Below are positions 17,428 to 26,642 of a stretch of DNA of 64,000 nt, one piece after another. Each line of letters begins with the position of its first letter. Within the stretch, counting starts at the first letter, position 1. The DNA lies in the NCBI GenBank assembly GCA_963771715.1, contig CAVYUQ010000003.1, positions 372,001 through 436,000 of the forward strand, in the 5' to 3' direction. The stretch comes from JACVRW01 sp963771715 (GTDB lineage Bacteria; Actinomycetota; Thermoleophilia; Solirubrobacterales; Thermoleophilaceae). A program made the translations under genes and the position numbers. Below the pieces are notes generated by a model, which worked only from the letters and a program-made list of their open reading frames with translations, had not been told where the DNA came from and searched no databases.

Positions 17428-18126
17428 CGCACGTCCTCCTCCAGGTAGCCGGCCGCCGCAAGCTCGCGCCGCAGCTTCGTGCGAGCGTCGTGCAGCGTCT
17501 TGTAGAGCGCTCCGCGGGTCGTGTCCAGGCGTTCGGAGAGCACGTCGATCGGCACCTCGTTCAACGCGAGCGCCACGAACACGTCGCGCTGGTGCGGCGT
17601 CAGCTCCTCCTGCACCGCGCGCTTGAGCTCGCGCAGGAGGTCGGCGCCCTCGGTCGTGCGCTCCGCACTCGGCTGAGGGTCGGCGAACACCGGCCAGCTC
17701 TCGGGCTCGAGCACGACCTCGCGGCCCTGCCACGCTCGCCGCCGCAGCCTCACACCGGCCTCGAGCAGGGCGAACTTGTACGCCCAGGTGGTGAAGCGGC
17801 TCGCGCCGCGGTACTCGTCGAGCTTGGCGAGCACGGCCACGAGCGCGTCGTTCGCCGCCTGCAGCGCGAGGTCGTCGAGCTCCTCGCCCGCGGACGAACG
17901 ACAGTGCCGCGCGGCGCCGGCCGATCTCGAAGCGCGCGGCCCGCAGCAGCAGCTCGTGCAGGTCCGCGATCGCGTCCGTTCGGCGCGGTCCGTCGGCGCG
18001 CAGCGCCTCGAGCCACGCCCGTGAGTTGTCCGGCGCGTCGAACGAGCGGTCTGCGAGCGCACGGTCCACTGGCAACCGAGCATAGATCGGCGGGGCGGGC
18101 AGGGGCAGCGCGTCGGCAACGCTCAT
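17424..18126 (-). CDS. ECF-type RNA polymerase sigma factor, frame-interrupted
   Basis: ATG 18126 opens a frame with RAWLEALRADGPRRTDAIA and LHELLLRAARFEI. The frame shifts near 17886, where dropping one base turns RGRGA into RGEELDD, and the rest continues to 17424. Region 2 shows FTTWAYKFALLEAGV and RRRAWQGRE. Region 4 shows LTPHQRDVFVALALNEV, IDVLSERL and GALYKTLHDARTKLRREL. The restored protein is about 233 residues. It would direct RNA polymerase to stress promoters under control of the adjacent anti-sigma factor. A 17-base palindrome lies in the divergent intergenic region upstream. Confidence 0.85.
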
Positions 18127-18154
18127 CAAGGGCTTTGCGACCGCCCGCGCCCAT

Positions 18155-18171
18155 TTCTTACGTCGTAAGAA
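18155..18171. promoter_or_regulatory. 17-bp palindrome in divergent promoter region
   Basis: TTCTTACG-T-CGTAAGAA is a perfect inverted repeat around one central base. It is AT-rich inside GC-rich surroundings and lies 29 bases before the sigma start and 60 before the DoxX-like gene start. This is the expected place and shape for an operator controlling both divergent units. The cognate regulator is not identifiable. Confidence 0.55.
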
Positions 18172-18230
18172 CGCGCCCCCTCCCCGCGCTAAGCCGCCGA
18201 CAAGCCCAACGACTCCTCGAAGGAGGACGG

Positions 18231-18686
18231 ATGAGCACCATCGCAGCCGCCCTGCGGCCGATTCCCGTACCCAAGCCCGAGACGCTGCGCCGCGAGCCGG
18301 CGGCACAGGCGTTCATGCTCCTGCGCGTGGCATTCGCCATCGCGCCGATCGCGTTCGGGCTCGACAAGTTCGCCGAGGTGATGATCTCCGACTGGCCGAA
18401 GTACCTCGCTCCAGAGTTCAACGACCTGATCCCGGGCAGCGCCCAGGACGCCATGTACATGGTCGGCGCCGTGGAGATAGCGGCCGGCCTCGTGGTGGCG
18501 CTCAGCCCGCGCTTCGGCGGCCTGCTGGTGGCGGGCTGGCTTGCGGGCATCATCGTCAGCCTGCTGCTCGTGGGCGGCTACGCGGACATCGCGCTGCGCG
18601 ACTTCGGGCTCCTGGTCGGCGCCCTCGCCCTGTCCCGCCTGGCCAGCGCTCACAGCCCGGCTATTGGGTCGTCCCACGCCTCCTGA
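18231..18686 (+). CDS. DoxX-like small membrane protein
   Basis: 151 residues preceded by a strong AAGGAGGAC ribosome-binding site. Four hydrophobic helices are visible: FMLLRVAFAIAPIAFGLDKF, a segment around MYMVGAVEIAAGLVVAL, GGLLVAGWLAGIIVSLLLVG, and DFGLLVGALALSRL. The pattern resembles DoxX/DUF4267-type proteins, whose functions are mostly undefined. It faces the sigma/anti-sigma operon across the palindrome, so it may belong to the same stress response. The 3' end overlaps the convergent CHRD gene by 26 bases. Confidence 0.75.
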   Translation: MSTIAAALRPIPVPKPETLRREPAAQAFMLLRVAFAIAPIAFGLDKFAEVMISDWPKYLAPEFNDLIPGSAQDAMYMVGAVEIAAGLVVALSPRFGGLLVAGWLAGIIVSLLLVGGYADIALRDFGLLVGALALSRLASAHSPAIGSSHAS

Positions 18687-19194
18687 TCTGGCCGCGGATC
18701 TCGCCACCCGGGTACTTGACCGTGTGAACGTTCGCGTACGTGGCTCCGGCGCGCATGGCGCGGATCAGCTCGCGGAACTCGCCCGGAGCGATGCCCTGGT
18801 CCGCCGGACCGATCACGTCCGCAGCATGCACCGTTCGCTGGACCGTGGCCGGCGGGTCGGGGCAGGCGGGCGTGCCGGCCGGCCCGTTGCCGAGATTGGA
18901 GCACAGGAACACGACCACGCCGGCGTTCACGCCCGGTTGCCCGAGATGGATGTGCGCCTGCTGTGGCGGGGCCTCCAGACCCGCGTAGCTGAGCCGGTAT
19001 CGCAGCGCGGTTCCGCTCGAACGGACGCTCGCCCGGAACGTGCCGTGACCGCTGGTGGAGAGCGCCGGCACCTCCTGGTAGCCGGTGAGCCGCGTGCTGA
19101 AGTCGCGGGCGCCCTGGCCGAGGGCAACCGTCCCGGCCACGCCGACCGCGGCGAGCGCCCCCACTCCGATCGCCAGCTTTGCACGGGCATTCAT
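18661..19194 (-). CDS. Secreted CHRD-domain protein
   Basis: 177 residues. ATG 19194 is preceded by GGGAGG at good spacing and starts a signal or anchor (LAIGVGALAAVGVAGTVALG). The CHRD domain follows: TRLTGYQEVPALSTSGHG, then LRYRLSYAGLE, QAHIHLGQPGVNAGVVV and VHTVKYPGGEIRGQI. CHRD proteins are exported beta proteins of unclear function in bacteria, sharing a fold with a domain first described in chordin. Two Cys in the C-S-N...C-P-D stretch could form a disulfide. An upstream in-frame ATG at 19248 is rejected because it would make the signal peptide internal. Confidence 0.88.
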   Translation of the reverse strand: MNARAKLAIGVGALAAVGVAGTVALGQGARDFSTRLTGYQEVPALSTSGHGTFRASVRSSGTALRYRLSYAGLEAPPQQAHIHLGQPGVNAGVVVFLCSNLGNGPAGTPACPDPPATVQRTVHAADVIGPADQGIAPGEFRELIRAMRAGATYANVHTVKYPGGEIRGQIRRRGTTQ

Positions 19195-19258
19195 CGTGTC
19201 GACCTCCCTCTGTGGGTTGACCTGATGGGAGGTACGGCCGAGCCCCACGGACGGTTCG

Positions 19259-20767
19259 CTAGTGGCACTTCCCGGGGGCGAGCTCGTTTCGCTCGACCCT
19301 CGCCGGGAGCTTCCATTTCGACGGGCCGAGCGGACCGGTCTGCCCCTGGGCCGTCTTCGCCGCGCCCCACGCGCCGCCGTAGCCGAACCAGGGCTCGCTT
19401 CTGGCCGGGCGCAGCGAGTCGGCGCCCTTCCAGGTGTCCCAGCGGAAGCCCTGGTCGCGGATGTCGTTCGAGGAGCCGAGGTCGCCGCAGACCTTCGTCG
19501 TTCCGCCCTCCGAATAGGAGGCGTGTGAGTCGAGCGCGCTGTAGACGACCGGGTGGTCGCCAGTCAGCTCGAGCTGATCCCAGGCACGGCGCGCCGGCGC
19601 GCCGTGGCCGTAGAAGTACACGGCCCTCGGCGCCGAGCCGTCGAGCGCGAGCGCCACGTCCACGTTCTCCCAGTCGCCCTCGTGGCTCAGCTTGTCGCCG
19701 AGCGCCGTGCTCACAGCGCCGCCCGTGTGGGGTGCGCTGTGCCCATACGAGAACCAGTACGTCACGAGCAGCTCGTCGTCGGCCTTCCGGAACTCGTAGT
19801 AGACCGGCACGTCGGGGTCCCTTCGCGACTGCCCGGCGTGAAGCGCGTTGTCCAGGTTCAGCGCGAACCCGTGGCGGGGCTTGACGCCCTCGGGCCGGGG
19901 TCCCTTCGCGAACGGACGCGTGAGCTCGCGCGCCTTGAAGCCGCTGAACTCGTAACAGCCTTCCGGCGCCGTTTCGCAGCCGCGTCCGAGCCGCTCGGCG
20001 GCCACCTTGCCGCGCGCTGCCACGCGGCTGTCCGAGCGGCGCCTGCGCCACTGGAGCTCCGATCCGCTGATGAACGCAGTCGGGTCGAGCGGGCCGAAGC
20101 GCTCCCTGTGATGGAGCCACACGCGCGGCGCGTAGCGGCGGGCGAGCAGCAGCTGGTCCTCGCGCGAGGGCAGCCCCGACGTGTCGTCCACCTCCACGGG
20201 CTCCGCCTGGCCCGGACGCGGCGATTGGGCGAGGTCCGCCTTCCAGGCGAAGATCAGGCTTTGCGCCACCGTGCCGAGCACGGCGACGACGAAGGGGAGC
20301 GACGCTACGCGGATCCAGCGGCTCTTGCGCTCGTTCGCGACCCGCAGGCTGTCGAGCATCGTCAGGAGCAGCGCCGCCTCGCCCTTGCGGTCGCCGGTGT
20401 TCATCTTCTCGATGCGCTCGCGAAGGGCCGGCGCGAAGCCGCGGCGCGGCCAGACCGCCCACACCGAGAGCAGCACGGAGAGCGCGAACGCGACCGCCGT
20501 CACCACCAGCAGCGTCTGCATGACGATGTCCCAGACGTCCTGGAACTCCCAATGGCCGTCGTCCAGCCAGGTGGCCGAGAACTGCGCCACGAGCAGGAGC
20601 GCGATCGCCGCGCCGCCCGCGAGGAACGCGCCGCGGATGTTGAGGCTCATGCTCCCGGTGAGCTCGCTGGCGAAGGCCCGCTCGAGGCTCGCGATCCGCC
20701 GCGACAGCGGCTCGCCCGGCTGGAGCGCGAGCGGCTGCTCGACTCGGGATCTCCGCCACCACGTCAC
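19259..20767 (-). CDS. Vps62-like domain membrane protein
   Basis: 502 residues, last gene of a five-gene operon, starting at GTG in a GTGA overlap with the gene before it. The N-terminal ~180 residues hold about four hydrophobic spans (AFLAGGAAIALLLVAQF, IVMQTLLVVTAVAFALSVL, and a later pair near residue 165). The C-terminal ~300 residues carry the Vps62-type signature: YAPRVWLHHRERFGPLDP, YWFSYGHSAPH, LSHEGDWENVDV, YFYGHGAP and YSALDSHASYSEGG. Vps62-like domains are known mainly from fungi and plants, and biochemical roles in bacteria are not established. The His/Asp/Glu-rich conserved motifs suggest a metal or glycan site. The operon suggests a membrane or surface redox process. Confidence 0.75.
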   Translation of the reverse strand: MTWWRRSRVEQPLALQPGEPLSRRIASLERAFASELTGSMSLNIRGAFLAGGAAIALLLVAQFSATWLDDGHWEFQDVWDIVMQTLLVVTAVAFALSVLLSVWAVWPRRGFAPALRERIEKMNTGDRKGEAALLLTMLDSLRVANERKSRWIRVASLPFVVAVLGTVAQSLIFAWKADLAQSPRPGQAEPVEVDDTSGLPSREDQLLLARRYAPRVWLHHRERFGPLDPTAFISGSELQWRRRRSDSRVAARGKVAAERLGRGCETAPEGCYEFSGFKARELTRPFAKGPRPEGVKPRHGFALNLDNALHAGQSRRDPDVPVYYEFRKADDELLVTYWFSYGHSAPHTGGAVSTALGDKLSHEGDWENVDVALALDGSAPRAVYFYGHGAPARRAWDQLELTGDHPVVYSALDSHASYSEGGTTKVCGDLGSSNDIRDQGFRWDTWKGADSLRPARSEPWFGYGGAWGAAKTAQGQTGPLGPSKWKLPARVERNELAPGKCH

Positions 20768-22299
20768 GGCTCGACCGCCACCTGCCCTGCCCCTGCGCCG
20801 TGCGCCACGATGCCCACGCGCTTCGAGAACGGGCTGTCGAAGACGCCGCTCGAGTTGAGCTCCGCGTGCGCCTCGAGCCAGCGCGGCAGGTTGTCGTACA
20901 GCGAAGCCACAAGCTCATGGCTGCCCGTGAGCGAGTTCACCTGGCCCCAGTGCGGGCGTCCGTCGAGCGCGTAGAGCGCGTTCTCGTAGGCCTCGATCGC
21001 CTCCAGCCCGCCGCGCGTCCCCTTGAGCTGGATGAGCTCGATCATCATCGTGTCGCAGCCCTGCATCATCGACATGTGGGCGTCCGAGCTCGCCACGAAG
21101 CGCAGGGAGATCGGCGACGTGTGGAAGATCTCCCCGATGCGGCGATGCTCGTCGGCGATCTCGATGATCCGGTCCACGGCGGCCACGTGCCGGCGCTTGT
21201 CGACGTGCGTGTGCTCGTCGTCGACCGGCACGCCGATCTCGGCTGACACGGCCGGCAGCTTGTTCGCCGCGCCGATGTTGAGGACCCTGTAGCTCCTGTT
21301 CGTGAACTCGTCGTCGCTGAGGCCGTTCAGCGTCATCTCCATGAACCTCGGCGTGAGCCTCGGCAGCGCGGTCGCGACCGCCCGGATGAGCTGCCCCATC
21401 CCGGGCGCGCCCGACAGGAGCTCGGCCAGCCAGTTCCGGCGGCGGTCGCTGCTCCACCACGGCGGCAGGGTCTGCGTGAGGCGGTCGCGCGTCGTGATCA
21501 TGCAGGGGTGCTTGCCGTCCTTCTTCCGCGCGTAGGGGCTGAGGAAGAGCTCGAAATGCCGGTGGCGCTCCGGGTCGAGCAGCGCGCCACGGTGCAGGTC
21601 CTCGCGGAGCTCCTCCCAGGTCGACGGCTTTCGCACCTCGGTGAGCAGGTACGCGGGCTCGACCGCGAGCATCACCGCGTAGATCACGCCGAGGCAGCCC
21701 ATCCCCACGCGCACGGCCGCGAAGCGGTCGTCGTCCTGGACGAGCTCCCAATCCGGCCGCTCGGCCCTCCAGCGCTCCGGGTCCGTCGGCCCCTTCTGTG
21801 GCTCGATCCGGTAGCGCTGGCCGCCCGCGGCCACCAGGTCGACCGAGCGGACGAAGTCACTGAGCGGGCCGAAGCTGAGGCCGGAGCCGTGCGTGGAGGT
21901 CGAGATCACGCCACCGACGGTCTGGCCGTCGTAGCCGCCCATGTTCGACAGCGCGAGGCCGTGCTCGCGCTCGAGCCAGCGATTCAGGTCGCGAATCCGC
22001 ATGCCGGCCTCGACCCGGACGAGCCGCTCCGGCGGCTCGCCGCGCGGAGGACGCAGCAGCGGCTCCTCGAGGTCGAGCGGCTCCGCGAGTCCCTCCGGCC
22101 TCAGCACGTAGCCCTGCCCCAGGGCCACGTCGGACCAGGAGTGCCGTGAGCCGACCGCCCTCACCGTGACGCCTTCCTCCTCGGCGCGCTGCACGATCGC
22201 GACGATCTCGTCGCAGGACTCCGGCCGGATGATCCCGAGCGGATCGACGCTCTGCGTGCGCGCCCGGTTGCGCCAGCGGCGCCTGCGCTCCACCTTCAT
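20764..22299 (-). CDS. FAD-linked oxidase of the aldonolactone oxidase type
   Basis: 511 residues. The FAD PCMH domain shows WRNRARTQSVDPLGIIRPES, VRAVGSRHSWSDVALGQGYV, SNMGGYDGQTVGGVISTSTHGSG and GMGCLGVIYAVMLAVEP. The C-terminal ~250 residues resemble the ALO/sugar-lactone oxidase substrate domain, including HWGQVNSLTG near the end. Relatives oxidise alditols or aldonolactones using O2 or cytochrome. The substrate is unknown here. The protein has no export signal. Both ends are 4-base overlaps (ATGA with the small membrane protein, GTGA with the Vps62-like gene), so it is translated as part of the five-gene unit. Confidence 0.85.
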   Translation of the reverse strand: MKVERRRRWRNRARTQSVDPLGIIRPESCDEIVAIVQRAEEEGVTVRAVGSRHSWSDVALGQGYVLRPEGLAEPLDLEEPLLRPPRGEPPERLVRVEAGMRIRDLNRWLEREHGLALSNMGGYDGQTVGGVISTSTHGSGLSFGPLSDFVRSVDLVAAGGQRYRIEPQKGPTDPERWRAERPDWELVQDDDRFAAVRVGMGCLGVIYAVMLAVEPAYLLTEVRKPSTWEELREDLHRGALLDPERHRHFELFLSPYARKKDGKHPCMITTRDRLTQTLPPWWSSDRRRNWLAELLSGAPGMGQLIRAVATALPRLTPRFMEMTLNGLSDDEFTNRSYRVLNIGAANKLPAVSAEIGVPVDDEHTHVDKRRHVAAVDRIIEIADEHRRIGEIFHTSPISLRFVASSDAHMSMMQGCDTMMIELIQLKGTRGGLEAIEAYENALYALDGRPHWGQVNSLTGSHELVASLYDNLPRWLEAHAELNSSGVFDSPFSKRVGIVAHGAGAGQVAVEP

Positions 22300-22670
22300 C
22301 TCCGGACCTCCAGCCACGCCAGCCACGCGAGCAGCGCCACGAGCGCGGCGCACAGGAGCCCCCAGGCCCAGCCGGCGCCGGTGAAGTCCTCCTGCACCAG
22401 GTAGACGCCGAAGTGGACGAGGTCGTAGACGAGCGCTCCGGCGGTGAACATGAACACGACCCGCGCCCAGTCGCGCCCGTGCCTCAGCCCGTGCCAGGTG
22501 GCGAAGCAGAGCGGCGTGACCACGCCCACGTCGCCGATCAGGTAGCCGAGCCGCGCGTGGCTGTCGACGATGTGGTCCCAGCTCACGATCACCGCGACCA
22601 GCCAGCCGATCGGGAGCAGGATCGCCGTGGCGAGAAACGCCCACTTCACCCATGCCGGCTGACGGGTCAC
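22296..22670 (-). CDS. Small four-helix membrane protein
   Basis: 124 residues starting at GTG within a GTGA overlap with the GMC gene stop. Four hydrophobic helices can be read: VKWAFLATAILLPIGWLVAVIVSW, LGYLIGDVGVVTPLCFATW, VVFMFTAGALVYDLVHFGVYLV and WAWGLLCAALVALLAWLAWL. Charged residues are few and at the ends. The size and topology would suit a membrane partner for one of the flanking flavoenzymes, but no haem- or quinone-binding motif is certain. It ends in an ATGA overlap with the lactone-oxidase-like gene. Confidence 0.75.
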   Translation of the reverse strand: MTRQPAWVKWAFLATAILLPIGWLVAVIVSWDHIVDSHARLGYLIGDVGVVTPLCFATWHGLRHGRDWARVVFMFTAGALVYDLVHFGVYLVQEDFTGAGWAWGLLCAALVALLAWLAWLEVRR

Positions 22671-24933
22671 CTGGACACGTGGGAGTTCGCGGCGTAGTGC
22701 GACATCGCCATCACGGTCGCCTGGCAGTTCGCGCGGATGTTGCTGGGGAACACGCTGGCGTCGGCCACGTAGAGGTTCTCGAAGCCGTGGACGCGGAAGT
22801 CGTTGCCGATCACGGCCACGCTCGGGTCCTCGCCCATCGGGTTCCCGCCCTGCGGGTGCGCCGAGCCGAGCGAGAGGTCGTCCGCCCGCTTGATCCGGCT
22901 CAGGTGGCGCAGGTCGTCCTCGCTCGCGAACTCGAGCAGCCCGTAGCTCGAGGGGAACACGCGGATCGCGCCACCCGCCAGATAGACCCGCGTGATCGTC
23001 CCGATGCCGCGCTTCAGCAGCTCGAGCTCGTCGTCGCCGAAGGACATCTCGATCTTGGTGCGGCCCTTGCGGTCGAGTGAGACGCCCCCGCGCTTCGGAT
23101 CCGTGCGCGACCATCACGCCGCCGTCCACGAAGTGGCGGTAGCGGAGCATCCGGTTGAAGTGCGAGAGGAACCAGCCGCCGAGCCGCAGCGAGAAGACGA
23201 GCGGCGGAGCGAAGTAGCTCTCGATCACGTAGTCCTCTGCGTCGTCGGCGATGCAGCAGAGCCCGATGCCGTCGAACCCGTCGATCTCCTGCTCGGTCTC
23301 CGCGGTCACGAAGCCGCCGGCGAGCGCGTGGAGCCCCTTCCCGACGCGGCCGCCCTGGTCGATGCCGCTGTGCAGCAGCACCTCGCTCGACCCGATCGCT
23401 CCCGCGCACACCACCACGCGGTCGGCTTCGCACGACCTGCTCGCGGCCGTTGCGCACGAAGCGGACGCTCCTTGCGACCCCGCGGTCGGCCTGGATCCGC
23501 ACGTCGCGACAGCGGTCGTGGAGCTTCGCCCCGCGCGCGAGCGCCCACGGGAGGTAGGTCACGAGCATCGACGTCTTGCGGTCGTAGCGGCAGCCGTAGT
23601 TGCACCAGCCGCACCCGATGCAGCGCTCGCGGTTGTGCTGTAGGAACCCGCCCTCCATCCCGAGCGCGCGGCGGCCGTCGTCGAACACGGACGCGCCGCG
23701 GTTCGCGATCTCCTCGGGGAGATCCTCGACGTGGAGCGCATCGCGGAGCTCCCGGTACGCGGCCCTGAGGGCGTCCTCCGGCACGTGCGCGCCCCGGGCC
23801 GCCCACTCGGGCAGCACGCGGTCGAGGTCGGCCTCGAGCCAGATCGCGTTGTTGATCACCGTTGAGCCACCGACGGTCGCGCCCTGCACGATCAGCATGT
23901 GATGGTCCGACGTGGTCTGGAGCCCGCCCGCCTTGTAGGAGCGCACGAACATCTCGACCTCGCTGTGCTGGAACGTCTGCGGGTTCTGGTGGCGGCCGGC
24001 CTCGAGCACGGTCACGTCGAGTCCCGCTCGCGTGAGCTCGCAGGCCATCACGGAGCCCGCCGCGCCCGAGCCGATCACCACCGCGTGAGCGCGCTCCGGC
24101 GGACCATGCCCGTTGCGGGGGAACGGGTCCGGGTGGGCAAGCGGCGTGGTGTCCACGCCCTCGAACCGCGGACGGTCCTCGAAGCGCACGAAGCCGACCT
24201 CCGCGAGCGCCTCCGCGCTGCCGTAGTAGCCGGCGCAGGCCAGGACCTTGAGGCTGCGCGCCACGTCGCGGAACGGGCCCTTCGCGTTGATCACCTTGTC
24301 GACCGCGCGGCGGCGCTCGTTCGTGCCGAGCACGCTGAATGGGAACGGCCGCAGGATCATCAGCGGCAGCAGCCACTCGACCAGCACGAGCACGAGCTTG
24401 AGGTCCTTCTTAACCGGCGTCTCCACCCGCGCGATCAGGTGGTCGGTGCGCACGGCGACCTCGATCGGGTCGAGCGCCTCGCGGCCGTCGCCGTCGATCA
24501 TCGCGTCCGCGACCTCGATCAGCGTCGAGAACTGGCGCAGCGAGAAGAAGCGCGGCTTGAAGCGGAGCCGCAGCGCGCGGCGGCGCAGCGCCACGGCTGC
24601 CACCAGCACGAGTGCGAGCACGAGGCCCGTGGCGAGCGCCACGGCGCTCGGAGCGACCGCACCGCTCACGATCCAGCCCGTCGCGGCCACCGCCAGCAGT
24701 GCGTAGCCGAGCTCGCTCGCCACGCGGTTCTGGCGGATGCCGGACCCGCCGGCGGCGAGCAGGATCCCCGCAGCCGCGGTGCCGGCCACGAGCATGCCGC
24801 CGCCGAGGCCGCCGCTGGCGAACGCGTCCTCGAAGACGGCCGCCGCGATGCCGAGCGCCACCAGCAGCGCCCCGACGGCGACGAGCAGGTCGTCGAGGAA
24901 CTGCTCGACGACGTTGAGGCCGTAGACCCTCAT
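22667..24933 (-). CDS. Membrane-anchored GMC oxidoreductase, long-chain-alcohol-oxidase-like, two frame breaks
   Basis: About 755 residues read across three frames. The N-terminal ~115 residues contain four hydrophobic spans. The segment around FFSLRQFSTLIEVADAMIDG resembles a gluconate-dehydrogenase-subunit-3-like helical region. The FAD site is VVIGSGAAGSVMACEL near residue 290. GATVGGSTVINNAIW, the Cys cluster CIGCGWCNYGC, and a C-terminal SAHPQGGNPMG plus DASVFPSNIRANCQATVMA complete a GMC fold of the long-chain fatty alcohol oxidase type. Frame breaks lie near 23430 and 23108; removing one base at each restores EADRVVVCAGAIG and RTDPKRGGVSLDRKG. Likely role: oxidation of a long-chain alcohol or similar lipid at the membrane. 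It is the second gene of the five-gene operon. Confidence 0.82.
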
Positions 24934-25814
24934 TGGACGGTCCACTCGGCGAGCCTCCTTCCTCCCAGTGGGCGGAGCGGCCCGCGATAGAGCGGCTCCA
25001 GCAGGTCGAGCACGACCACGGTGGCCGGGCGGACGTTCTTCCAGCCGTCCCACGGCGTGACGTTGCCGCGCCGCTTGAGATGGACGCGGCCCCAGCGCAG
25101 GAGAGCCTCGTGAAGCACCGGGTTGAGGCCGGGGTCGAGCCCCATCTTCTCCCCGGCGACCCAGTCGACCGCGAACGGGTTGGTGCTCGCGAGCAGCTCG
25201 TCGGCGTGCGAGGCGTCCATGAGCGCGAAGTCCACGGGCAGGCGATCGGCCACCAGGACGCAGCACTGGTAGAAGGCATGCCGCGGCCCTGCGTAGTGCG
25301 AGAGCTTGTCCGGCTCGGGCAGGCAGCCGATCAGGTTGGCGAGGCAGCCGCTGAAGAAGCAGCGCGACTGTGGCTTCGCCTTCGCGAACGTGATCCGGTA
25401 GTCCGCCTCCAGCCAGGTGCGGCCGGCGCTGGCCTTGCCGAGGACGCTGCCGTAGTCGAAGGCCACCGGCTCCTCGGACAGGTCCACGACCCGGTATCCC
25501 TGGCCGCTGTAGCCGGCCTCGCGCGCCGCGGCGGCCACGGTTCGATCAGGGTCGCGGCTCGTGCGTGACTCCACGAGGGCAAGCTCCGAATATCCGAGCT
25601 CGCGGAGCGCCGAGAAGAGCTGCTCGACGAGCTGGGGATCCGTGCCGGGCCGTCCCATCAGGTTCGGCTTCACGGCGATCCGGAACTGCTCGGGGGCCCG
25701 GCCGCTCGCCTCCCGTTTCCGATGGAGCGACTCGAGCACCTCGGCCCGCTCCAAGAGCCGCGCGAGCGCCTGCCCGGCGTCGTGACGCCCCTCGATGTGG
25801 ACGGTCACATCCAT
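24930..25814 (-). CDS. DUF362 family protein
   Basis: 294 residues, first gene of the five-gene operon; its stop overlaps the GMC start as ATGA. DUF362 signatures are present: FRIAVKPNLMGRPGTDPQLV near residues 44-63, LALVESRTSRDPD, TFAKAKPQSRCFFSGCLANL near residue 145, and MDASHADELLASTNPFAVDW. The family is widespread but its biochemistry is poorly defined; some members carry 4Fe-4S ferredoxin domains, which this one lacks. It is cytoplasmic, with no signal or membrane span. About 115 bases separate its start from the 3' end of the TetR gene; that gap shows no clear promoter. Confidence 0.8.
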   Translation of the reverse strand: MDVTVHIEGRHDAGQALARLLERAEVLESLHRKREASGRAPEQFRIAVKPNLMGRPGTDPQLVEQLFSALRELGYSELALVESRTSRDPDRTVAAAAREAGYSGQGYRVVDLSEEPVAFDYGSVLGKASAGRTWLEADYRITFAKAKPQSRCFFSGCLANLIGCLPEPDKLSHYAGPRHAFYQCCVLVADRLPVDFALMDASHADELLASTNPFAVDWVAGEKMGLDPGLNPVLHEALLRWGRVHLKRRGNVTPWDGWKNVRPATVVVLDLLEPLYRGPLRPLGGRRLAEWTVQ

Positions 25815-25930
25815 GCTGCCTCACGGCTTCGGAGCCCGCGGACCCAGCGTACCGTCAGCGTTCCTGGCGGGTCAACTGCTCAGCGGCATCGTCAGGCTTT
25901 GCACCAATCCCGAGGAGCAAAACGGCACGA

Positions 25931-26546
25931 TTACAGCGCGCTGGGCCGCCGTGCAGCGTCCTCGACGAGACCGCGCATCAGGCTCGCTCCCTGGGGCGCG
26001 GTGAGGCCGCCGCGCTCCACCAGCGACTCCCAGGTTCGGAAGTCGATCGCGTGGTGGACGGCGGCCATGAGCAGTGCGCGCCGGGCGCCGCGGACCCCCC
26101 AGCCGGACGCCAGCACGCTGCACCATCTCGTCGAGCTGGCGCTGTGCTGACGCCATCGCTCGCGGGATCGACGGGACGAGCTCGGCGTCGCGCAGGAGGT
26201 TGGCCCACATGCTCGCGGTGACGGCGTAGAAGTCGTACAGCTCGCCGAGCGCCGTCTCGAGGCGCAGCGCAGGATCCGTCTCGCCTCGCCACGCCTCGGT
26301 GTCGGGCCACGGGTGCAGCTCGTCGAAGTGCGCGGAGCAGGCGGCGAAGAGGTCGTCGTCGGTGGGGAAGTGGCGATACACCGTGTGGCGCTGCACCCCG
26401 GCTCGCTCGGCCACGGCGCTCACTGTGGTGCGGGCCGGCCCGACGCTGCCGTGCAGCTCCATGGCGGCCTGCGTGATCCGCCGGCGCGTGTCGGTCATGG
26501 CCTCCGCCCGCTTCTTCAGGCGGTAGGGGCGCTTGGCGTATTTCAT
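25931..26546 (-). CDS. TetR-family regulator, frame-interrupted
   Basis: The frame from ATG 26546 encodes a clear TetR N-terminal helix-turn-helix: ITQAAMELHGSVGPARTTV, AVAERAGVQRHTVYRHFPTDDDLF. The ligand-binding part shifts frame near 26117, where dropping one base turns VQRAGVRLG into VQ-VLASGWGVRG and continues to 25931. The restored protein is about 204 residues. It is transcribed divergently from the cupin gene across about 95 bases, so it probably represses that gene, itself, or both. The N-terminal extension rich in Lys/Arg could be removed by using ATG 26498. Confidence 0.82.
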
Positions 26547-26569
26547 CAGTCATAGGTGTGCACTCAATC

Positions 26570-26597
26570 TTGACAGACGCTCGCAGGCGACTGTAAG
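26570..26597 (+). promoter_or_regulatory. Candidate promoter of the cupin gene
   Basis: A perfect TTGACA at 26570-26575 is followed after 16 bases by TGTAAG (26592-26597), a partial -10 match. The region lies between the TetR and cupin starts. Further down, TACACTGCTGTA (26611-26622) is a small dyad that could be a TetR operator. Confidence 0.4.
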
Positions 26598-26642
26598 GTC
26601 GCTTTCATCATACACTGCTGTACTACGAAAGGAGACGTCGAG

